The translations under genes and the position numbers were made by a program. A stretch of 64,000 nt of DNA. Source: Desulfosporosinus meridiei DSM 13257. Lineage in GTDB: Bacteria; Bacillota; Desulfitobacteriia; Desulfitobacteriales; Desulfitobacteriaceae. The notes beneath the pieces are model-generated. The model was not told where the DNA came from. It made no database searches and saw only the letters and a list, made by a program, of their open reading frames with translations. The stretch lies in assembly GCF_000231385.2 (NCBI RefSeq), contig NC_018515.1, positions 2,500,501 through 2,564,500 on the forward strand. Direction: 5' to 3'. This document shows, piece by piece, positions 58,094 through 64,000 of the stretch (the stretch's first letter is position 1; every line of letters starts with the position of its first letter).

Positions 58094-58209
58094 ATCTATT
58101 AGCGGAAGTTATAACGTAAAAATTATAATAACGCTCGCATTGACTGTGAATGATTATGGCACATTCGCTATATAAGGCGTGGTATATCCTAAAGAAAGAG
58201 GCGTAACAT

Positions 58210-59166
58210 ATGCAAATAATAGATTTCATCCATGAGCATATCGAACAAGCCACCCTGCTGGCAAGGGCTAGCTATGCAGAGGAATGGGCACGTGTCACCG
58301 TTCTTCCTCAAGATATTACTATCCCTGATCTATCGGGATTTGCCGGTAATTGCCTTGGTGTCACCGCATTTGAGCAGGAAAAGATGGTTGGCTTTCTCTG
58401 CTGTTACAGCCCTTTTAACAACACCTTTGGCTCCACAAAGGCGCGAGGCGTATTTTCTCCCATATACGGTAATTGTTCGATCACAGAAAACCGAGCGGCC
58501 ATATATGCCCGGATGTATCAAACTGCAGCGAAAAAATGGGCAAGGGCAGGTGCGTCTAGCCATGCAATTTGTTTGTATGCAGGCAATACGACAGTGCAGG
58601 AGCAGTTTTTCCGTTACGGCTTTGGGCTTCGCTGCGTCGACGCGATACGCCCAATGGATGCACTAAATGTTTCGTCGTATTTGGATATAGAATATACTGA
58701 ACTTATTGGGGAAAAACGTTTTCATCTCCGATCGCTGGATGTTCTCCTTGATGAGCATATGGCTACCAGTCCCACATTTATCCGCAGAAATACCAAGACT
58801 GAGGATGAGTTCGTGCAAGAAATGCACGAAAGTAAAGACCGCTATTTCGCAGCGAAAAGCAATGAAGAAATAATTGCTTTTCTTAAAGTGAGCGATGAGA
58901 GTGATAATTTTATCACTGGTATGCCGGATATGCAAAGTATTTGCGGAGCCTTTTGCTTGCCTCAATATCGGGGAAAAGGTATTTTCCAGAATCTCATAAA
59001 CCATGCAATCAGTATATTAAAATCAGAGGGCTACACCCGACTCGGTGTGGATTTCGAGAGCCTCAATCCCAATGCGGACAGATTTTGGAACAAGTATTTC
59101 ATGGCATATACTCACAGTTTGGTACGCCGGATCGATGAGGATGCGTTGAAGAGAGGCACTTTATGA
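58210..59166 (+). CDS. GNAT acetyltransferase-like protein
   Basis: 318 aa, long enough for two GNAT domains. The C-terminal one is clear (MQSICGAFCLPQYRGKGIFQ NLINHAI, then YTRLGVDFESLNPNADRFW), the N-terminal half has the weaker CSITENRAAIYARMY region. Acceptor unknown. Start ATG with AGAGGCG upstream. Precise function cannot be inferred from the array context. Confidence 0.78.
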   Translation: MQIIDFIHEHIEQATLLARASYAEEWARVTVLPQDITIPDLSGFAGNCLGVTAFEQEKMVGFLCCYSPFNNTFGSTKARGVFSPIYGNCSITENRAAIYARMYQTAAKKWARAGASSHAICLYAGNTTVQEQFFRYGFGLRCVDAIRPMDALNVSSYLDIEYTELIGEKRFHLRSLDVLLDEHMATSPTFIRRNTKTEDEFVQEMHESKDRYFAAKSNEEIIAFLKVSDESDNFITGMPDMQSICGAFCLPQYRGKGIFQNLINHAISILKSEGYTRLGVDFESLNPNADRFWNKYFMAYTHSLVRRIDEDALKRGTL

Positions 59167-59218
59167 AGACCGGTTATCCTTTTCGGTATCGATAGTGTGT
59201 TGAAGATTAACTTCTTCA

Positions 59219-59287
59219 GATCCATATACCCATAGGGCTAATACTTGGAAGTGCTAGTACACCTAGGTTTAAAGAACATTGGTAGGA
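59219..59287 (+). repeat. Intergenic array module, copy R4 (diverged)
   Basis: GATCCATATACCCATAGGGC, TAATACTTGGAAGTGCTAG, ACCTAGGTTTAAAGAACAT: the same order as R1/R2 with many changes. 59288-59586 shows no gene that I can support. Confidence 0.5.
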
Positions 59288-59586
59288 TAGGACTAAACCG
59301 CTGGAGTGGAGGTTTAGTCTATATAATATGTGTAGATCTAAGTTCATGCATTTCTTATACATTTGGTTTACTGTGGGGAAGAGGGGAGTCACTACATGAA
59401 TTAACATTATTAATTTTATAGTTAGGTAATGGGAGTAACAAAGATTGTTTATGAAAATAGGCATTTAACGTTAATTATAAAAATAGGGGAAGGGTATAAA
59501 TATTAGCTGAGCAATGAATATAAAGAGGTGTAATATTATACCGTTGATAAGCATGTAGTAGGAATTTAGGTAAAATTCCGTAAATA

Positions 59587-59700
59587 ATGCCGTTTTTGGC
59601 AACGGAAGGCGGTGCGGATTTGCAGCTTCAAAACAGTTATATCTTCATACCCAATCCTTACAAGAAGAAAGAAACCCCAAAGGGAAAAAAGATAGCGTGA
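59587..59700 (+). CDS. 37-aa ORF coupled to the HEPN-like gene
   Basis: MPFLATEGGADLQLQNSYIF then IPNPYKKKETPKGKKIA. Its stop overlaps the next start as GTGA (59697-59700), typical of translational coupling. No strong ribosome-binding site. Could be the tail of a lost gene or a real small partner. Confidence 0.35.
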   Translation: MPFLATEGGADLQLQNSYIFIPNPYKKKETPKGKKIA

Positions 59701-60899
59701 TATATGTTGGGAAAAGTTTAATTTCTTATTTGAAAAGTGCGTTTCCCGCTGCTGTTAAAGCTCCAAAGTGTAGGAACTTTTTTAAGTCAGAGTACACCTA
59801 CACAGTTGAATTTGATGGAAACAGCATAGAAGCCAAATTTCTCATCCACGAAGTCGTTGAAAAGTATTATCTTGATGTCGTTGTAACAGGCAAGAGCAAG
59901 GCGCAAATTATTAAAGGCTTAGAATACATACAGGCAGCTATCGAGAAGTCTGATATTCTCAAAGATTATATAGAGATTGTTTCTTATGACGCTATTTCCG
60001 AGTACTATTGCAACAAGATATATCCCAAACTGAACGAGTTGGAGCGAAATTTACGTAAGCTTTTGTTCAATATCTACGTTGCGAACTTTGGGCGAGACTA
60101 TTACCAAATGACTATTAGCGGTGACTTGCAGAAAAAGATAAAAAGTGTTATTCAAGCTAAAGGCAATGAAGAAAGAAAAGAAACAGAACGTTTGCAAAAA
60201 TTCTTTTATTCAATGGAATTCGCCGATATACAGCAAATGCTTTTTGTACCGCATTGGACAGAGGTCAATGAAAGATCAAAGGATGACTTTCTTAAGAGTC
60301 ACGAAGATCTTTCAAAGCTGACGGATGATGAATTAAGAAAAGCCTTTTCTGAAATTGCTCCGAGAAGCGATTGGGAGAGATTTTTCTCGGATAAGATGGA
60401 TGACGATGATATTCAATCGTTGATTGACGAAATTCGCAGAAGTCGAAACAGTATTGCACACTGCAAGTTTTTCTATCAAGCAGAGTATGTAATCTGTAAT
60501 AAGGCTATGAGTAAATTCAATAAAGCTGTTAAGTCGGCTATTGCCATAACAGAAGGTAAAGACTTTTCCGAGAAGAATAGCGAGAGCATTAAAGAAGCTT
60601 TTGCCAGTGTATCAAAGCGGTTTGAAGAATATAAAAAGTCTATGGCAGAAGCACTTCGCCCTATTTTTCAAATTTCTCAACAGTATAGTGAGATGAAAGA
60701 GGGTATGATAAAGAACATTTCAATAATGCTGGAAACCATTCAGCCTACCCTTCAATCCTTATCCGGGTTAAAAGCTTCTATACCTCTTAGCGATCTTTCT
60801 ACCGAGTTATTGCAACATCCCAAAGAGGGTAATGATGAAAAAGGTGCGGATGACGAAGATTGTCAATCAAGTGAAAGCGAAGACGACTCAAACATCTAA
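59697..60899 (+). CDS. HEPN-like protein
   Basis: 400 aa from GTG 59697, helical. Around residue 250 EIRRSRNSIAHCKFF carries the RNxxxH motif of HEPN ribonucleases. The N-terminal ~100 residues are an alpha/beta region, and the C-terminus has an amphipathic coiled region followed by an acidic tail. HEPN proteins with this motif act as RNases in abortive infection and toxin systems. Full family not recognised. It sits in the array of orphan genes. Confidence 0.55.
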   Translation: MIYVGKSLISYLKSAFPAAVKAPKCRNFFKSEYTYTVEFDGNSIEAKFLIHEVVEKYYLDVVVTGKSKAQIIKGLEYIQAAIEKSDILKDYIEIVSYDAISEYYCNKIYPKLNELERNLRKLLFNIYVANFGRDYYQMTISGDLQKKIKSVIQAKGNEERKETERLQKFFYSMEFADIQQMLFVPHWTEVNERSKDDFLKSHEDLSKLTDDELRKAFSEIAPRSDWERFFSDKMDDDDIQSLIDEIRRSRNSIAHCKFFYQAEYVICNKAMSKFNKAVKSAIAITEGKDFSEKNSESIKEAFASVSKRFEEYKKSMAEALRPIFQISQQYSEMKEGMIKNISIMLETIQPTLQSLSGLKASIPLSDLSTELLQHPKEGNDEKGADDEDCQSSESEDDSNI

Positions 60900-61426
60900 G
60901 GCTATCTCAATTAGAACGGGGTACCGAAAATTACAGCAATATATACTCGTTTTAGAACTTAATGAAGCGTTTTGAGTTTCCCCCTAATGTTAAGGACAAG
61001 CAATATAGCAAATTGCGAAGTATCTCTAACGCTATTGAGCCACTGTTGAAAATAGACATCTGGCAAAAGATTCTATGATGTGCTACTTTTTCCGTTTACG
61101 GATTAAGTCAAAATTGTATTTTAAGTAAATGTATAGGTAATCAACTTCCCGTTATGTCTATAATGCGACGTTGGAAATCAGAAGATTATCGAAGAATTCA
61201 TTAGCAAAATTATAAAAATAGGTCATGCATCTATAGGGGATATATACGACACATGTCGCAAATTCCTTAAGATATTAAGGGATTGCGACATGTGTCGTGA
61301 AATAGACGTTAGGCGACAGACCATGCGAAGGTCGCCCCATCCTTGGGGCGGATTTCCTAGGGAAGTGCGTTGAAGTTTTAAGGCGGAAGTAGATTCATAA
61401 AACGTTTTTATGCGAGGAGATATGTA
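60900..61426. other. Non-coding stretch with hairpins
   Basis: A 38-codon frame at 60962-61078 (MKRFEFPPNVKDKQYSKLRS) has no ribosome-binding site and starts just after a stop; low support. The long hairpin at 61246-61298 is listed separately; a short CGCCCC/GGGGCG hairpin follows near 61334-61350. Confidence 0.5.
61246..61298. repeat. Hairpin with CGACACATGTCG arms, copy 2
   Basis: ACGACACATGTCGCAA (61246-61261) pairs perfectly with 61283-61298, and inside it CCTTAA with TTAAGG, nearly 22 bp in all. Same arms as 45247-45286. Confidence 0.65.
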
Positions 61427-61960
61427 ATGTCACAGATTATTACTGGTATTGAAATTAAGGATATTGCTTATATGATTACAGCTCTTGTAGCGCTTTTGAC
61501 TTTTGTAAAGGTGGTTAGGGAATATATTTTACAGGGTAAACAAAAAAGAGTGGAGTTGCTGGAAAAATATCGAAAAAGATTTCATGAGGCCGAATATGTA
61601 AAAAGTATTACTCCGTATATTGAAGATGATGATGAGTGCCTCATGGAACTACCTAGAATTGATAAATATTATTATTTGGGCTTTTTTGAGGAGGTCGCAG
61701 TTCTTCTGAACTCTAAAGTCATTAAGAAGGAAACGGTCCACTATTTCTTTGGTTACTATGCTATAAAGACCTGGGAAAGTAAGAATTTTTGGGGTGATAT
61801 AAATAGAGAAAGTTTATACTGGAGTGAATTTAAGAGATTTGCTCAGTCCATGAAAGAATATGAGCAAAGAAGACGAAATAGATGTTTTATACGAAACCTA
61901 AAACATATCAGAATGAATCCTTTTGAATTTTTCATGGAAAACAAAAAAATCAAGGTATAA
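61427..61960 (+). CDS. Membrane-anchored protein, DUF4760-like
   Basis: 177 aa. One N-terminal transmembrane helix (DIAYMITALVALLTFVKVV), then a helical cytoplasmic region with ELPRIDKYYYLGFFEEVAVL, a layout resembling DUF4760 and similar proteins near defence genes. GAGGAGATAT precedes the ATG. Only 21 bp separate it from the next gene, so the two probably form an operon. Confidence 0.6.
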   Translation: MSQIITGIEIKDIAYMITALVALLTFVKVVREYILQGKQKRVELLEKYRKRFHEAEYVKSITPYIEDDDECLMELPRIDKYYYLGFFEEVAVLLNSKVIKKETVHYFFGYYAIKTWESKNFWGDINRESLYWSEFKRFAQSMKEYEQRRRNRCFIRNLKHIRMNPFEFFMENKKIKV

Positions 61961-61981
61961 GAAGTTTTAGGAGATGATAGA

Positions 61982-62899
61982 ATGCAAATATTTCGAGATG
62001 AGAATGAAATATGGCAAGTCATCTTAGATGAACAAGAGAGACAAGATAAAAACAAGTTTAATGACTGGTACATGGAAGCTATGCCACGGTATTTAAATGC
62101 TTTAGATTTAGCATTTAGGATAGCTCAAGAGAGTAATGAATTTGAATTCATTCTATGTCTGCTTAGGGTTCGTGGTATTGAAGATGCTGGTTGGGATCCT
62201 TTTGAGACTACTTTAAAGGTTATCCCAAATATTCTAAAAATTCATTCGGAAATAACCAACAATATTGAAGCTGCAAGACATATTTCATTGTGGACGTATG
62301 GACATATTCTTGAAGCTTCAGAACCATACGAATTACTTGCCAATTTAATTGATGTTGTCAATGGTGGAACTTTTATTATTAGAAGGTTTCCTCCGAAAGG
62401 GAATCGGCCTCAAAGTCCCGGAGAAAAGATACAAAAATTATCTGAAATGGCCAAAGTGGCAGGAGTTTCCGATGTTGTGATTCCTTTAGTTGAAATTTGG
62501 AATCGAAATTTGAGGAATGCAATTTTTCATGCAGACTATGCATTATTTGGAGAGAAAGTAAGAACTATTAGGCCTTCATCCAATTATACTCATGAAGATA
62601 TTATGGAATTGATTAACCGTACCCTAGCTTACCATCAAGCTTTAGCTGGGTTATTTGAAGCGTATATTGAGAGTTACAACGAACCGAAAATAATTAAAGT
62701 TGACCCCAGGTTTTCACGTGACCCGGAAGAAATGGCAACCATTATCGTACGTAAGAATAAAGGATTGGCCGGGTTAAAGGACTCTTGGAATATGGACCAA
62801 TTAAAAGCAGGGAAAATTCCCTTTAGAATTGGCCGATTTACTCCAAATGAGATTAGCTTGTTGGACAGTAATCCTTTGATATCAGTTCTACAAGATTGA
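61982..62899 (+). CDS. HEPN-motif protein, unknown family
   Basis: 305 aa, helical. IWNRNLRNAIFHADYALFG near residue 180 contains RNxxxH, the HEPN catalytic pattern, in a helix-turn context like that of the 59697 protein. No further domain recognised. TAGGAGATGATAG precedes the ATG. Operon with the membrane protein upstream suggests a two-gene conflict (toxin or abortive-infection) system, by inference. Confidence 0.5.
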   Translation: MQIFRDENEIWQVILDEQERQDKNKFNDWYMEAMPRYLNALDLAFRIAQESNEFEFILCLLRVRGIEDAGWDPFETTLKVIPNILKIHSEITNNIEAARHISLWTYGHILEASEPYELLANLIDVVNGGTFIIRRFPPKGNRPQSPGEKIQKLSEMAKVAGVSDVVIPLVEIWNRNLRNAIFHADYALFGEKVRTIRPSSNYTHEDIMELINRTLAYHQALAGLFEAYIESYNEPKIIKVDPRFSRDPEEMATIIVRKNKGLAGLKDSWNMDQLKAGKIPFRIGRFTPNEISLLDSNPLISVLQD

Positions 62900-63017
62900 A
62901 ATATATTGGAGTATTTCCGACGCCACGACGTATAAAACAGGATTCACGATTAAAAGAAACTATTTTGCTGGCAAATGAGCTTCATAAATCCATATTACAA
63001 GGGAAAAGGATTATTAG

Positions 63018-63076
63018 TACTAATTAGGATAATAATGATAAGTTCCGATAGACCAGGTTAAGGAACAAAAAGTAGG
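63018..63076 (+). repeat. Intergenic array module, copy R5
   Basis: TACTAATTAGGAT then the 45-bp block 63031-63075, which equals R1 at 44 of 45 positions; similarity continues as GACGCATTCGTAGAA into the leader of the next gene. Confidence 0.75.
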
Positions 63077-63129
63077 AACTATGACGCATTCGTAGAATTT
63101 AGTGCAATAGTTATGGGAGGAGGATACAC

Positions 63130-63324
63130 ATGCCATTTATTTTGAAGGAACTTATTAAAGCTGGTATATATATCGGTATATTGACCTTAATTTTATATTA
63201 TTTTGTAGACAATAAGCTCTCTACAGATTTTATAGTAGCATTGACTAATCAAGTGATTATATTTATTTTTGACTTTAAAAGAATCAGAAATGATTATAAA
63301 GCTAGTAAAAAAGTAAATCTGTAA
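63130..63324 (+). CDS. Small membrane protein
   Basis: 64 aa with two hydrophobic stretches (~residues 8-25 and ~35-50) and a basic tail (FKRIRNDYKASKKVNL). GGGAGGAGG precedes the ATG. No family recognised; flanked by modules R5 and R6. Confidence 0.6.
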   Translation: MPFILKELIKAGIYIGILTLILYYFVDNKLSTDFIVALTNQVIIFIFDFKRIRNDYKASKKVNL

Positions 63325-63423
63325 TGTTATTAATGCATATTATTCATATTTAAGCGTAGGGCACTCAGTAAAAATTGCCTGGTTCCCATTATCCATATAC
63401 CAGTTAGGCTAATTAGCAGAAGT
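63324..63423 (+). repeat. Intergenic array module, copy R6
   Basis: TTATTAATGCATATTATTCA, TTTAAGCGTAG, then CATTATCCATATACCAGTTA GGCTAAT with the GTTAGGC core. It continues, less well conserved, to GTGGCATATTCGTAAGACG near 63520. Confidence 0.65.
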
Positions 63424-63579
63424 CCAAATATGGACTCGAGTGTCTACTATGCGAAGTTGGTAATGAATATGGATGTTAAGAATGAATTTTTATATGGCAT
63501 AAATGATTGTGGCATATTCGTAAGACGTACTGAAATAAAGTAAATTTGTTTTGAGAAAGGGGAAATCTCCGAAATTAAC

Positions 63580-63614
63580 TTCGGGTATTTCCCAAAATAG
63601 TAGGAATACCCGAA
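63580..63614. terminator. Hairpin before the last gene
   Basis: TTCGGGTATTTCC (63580-63592) pairs with GGAATACCCGAA (63603-63614), with a single bulge. A related ATTCGGGAATCCCG follows. No T-run; may be a leader structure. Confidence 0.4.
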
Positions 63615-63684
63615 CTAAATATTCGGGAATCCCGTAGTTAGCTGAAATTGCACTACCGGGGCTATTATTTTGAGGAGGAAGATT

Positions 63685-64000
63685 ATGACTAGGTATATTT
63701 ATATTATATTGAGTTGCTTGATTCTATTTTTATCAGGATGTAATGGTCCTATAAACAGTAAAGAAGTCAATTCCAAAGATCATTCACAGAATAACGGCTT
63801 TACACAAAATCTAAACGAAGTAGTTAATGTTGGAGAGCATAAAATCCTGATAAAAAGGGTTTTGTTTGACATTAGTGCTTTAACACTGGAGTATGAGGTA
63901 TTAGAACAACTTCCATCATTAGACATTGTAATAACGTCAGAATCAAAACAAAGAAACACTGATAGAGTATCTAATTTTGGAGAGGTTTCGGTTGATTTTC
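63685..64000 (+). CDS. Predicted lipoprotein, 3' end outside window
   Basis: ATG 63685 after GAGGAGGAA. Signal peptide TRYIYIILSCLILFLSGC with lipobox LSGC. About 105 residues are visible, strand-rich with VNVGEHKILIKRVLFDISAL, reminiscent of DUF4179/DUF5643-like or DUF4352-type domains, but not assignable. Continues beyond the window. Confidence 0.65.
   Translation, partial: MTRYIYIILSCLILFLSGCNGPINSKEVNSKDHSQNNGFTQNLNEVVNVGEHKILIKRVLFDISALTLEYEVLEQLPSLDIVITSESKQRNTDRVSNFGEVSVDF

Noticed and set aside
54336-63423. Calling the array a proven integron
   Set aside because: No integron integrase or attI is visible, and the modules do not all show complete R''/R' pairs; kept as attC-like only.

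Overview
The window looks like chromosome of an anaerobic, endospore-forming Firmicute of the Desulfosporosinus/Desulfitobacterium type. Evidence: a GerA-type germinant-receptor operon behind a sigma-G-like promoter, a cytoplasmic [FeFe]-hydrogenase-like chemoreceptor, ferredoxin-like aldo/keto reductase, R-2-hydroxyacyl-CoA-dehydratase-type activases, many TTG/GTG starts behind strong Shine-Dalgarno sequences, and moderate to low G+C. The genus is inferred from gene content, not from a search.

Layout. 1-0.5 kb: 3' end of a 3-hydroxyacyl-CoA dehydrogenase. 0.7-4.8 kb: germination operon (gerA, gerC, a small membrane gene, gerB). 5.7-11.8 kb: signalling genes (hydrogenase-like/MCP fusion, membrane GGDEF protein, MalT-like LuxR regulator). 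11.9-20.6 kb: one long co-directional lipid cluster (DUF2442, PlsC acyltransferase, activase plus two dehydratase-like Fe-S proteins, CdsA, an MFS-like protein, acyl-CoA/ACP synthetase, ACP, CDP-alcohol phosphatidyltransferase). It combines phospholipid head-group chemistry with the redox machinery seen in anaerobic plasmalogen synthases. 20.7-44 kb: mixed accessory genes: aldo/keto reductase, HAD phosphatase, PemK-type toxin-antitoxin, LysR, rifampicin phosphotransferase, NagZ, SRAP peptidase, UmuC/YolD, hemerythrin, CheX, plus several gene remnants. Two intact copies and two relics of a holin-like type I toxin module are scattered here.

46.1-53.7 kb is the most interesting part: two WYL regulators, then, behind its own promoter, a non-coding stretch containing a tRNA-like fold in circularly permuted order, then slipin, HEAT-repeat protein, release-factor homologue PrfH and the RNA ligase RtcB. 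Together this reads as an RNA-repair/ribosome-rescue island with a built-in tRNA mimic. It is bracketed by a ~50-bp direct repeat (45.07 and 53.94 kb).

54-64 kb is an array of small, mostly orphan genes on the + strand (two with HEPN-like RNxxxH motifs, a DUF6199 protein, GNAT, small membrane proteins, a lipoprotein) separated by copies of a shared intergenic module containing GTTAGGC-like cores. An IS91-type element with a tyrosine recombinase, its transposase frame broken at an A6 tract, sits inside this array. Long perfect palindromes recur through the window. No rRNA, canonical tRNA or CRISPR array was seen.
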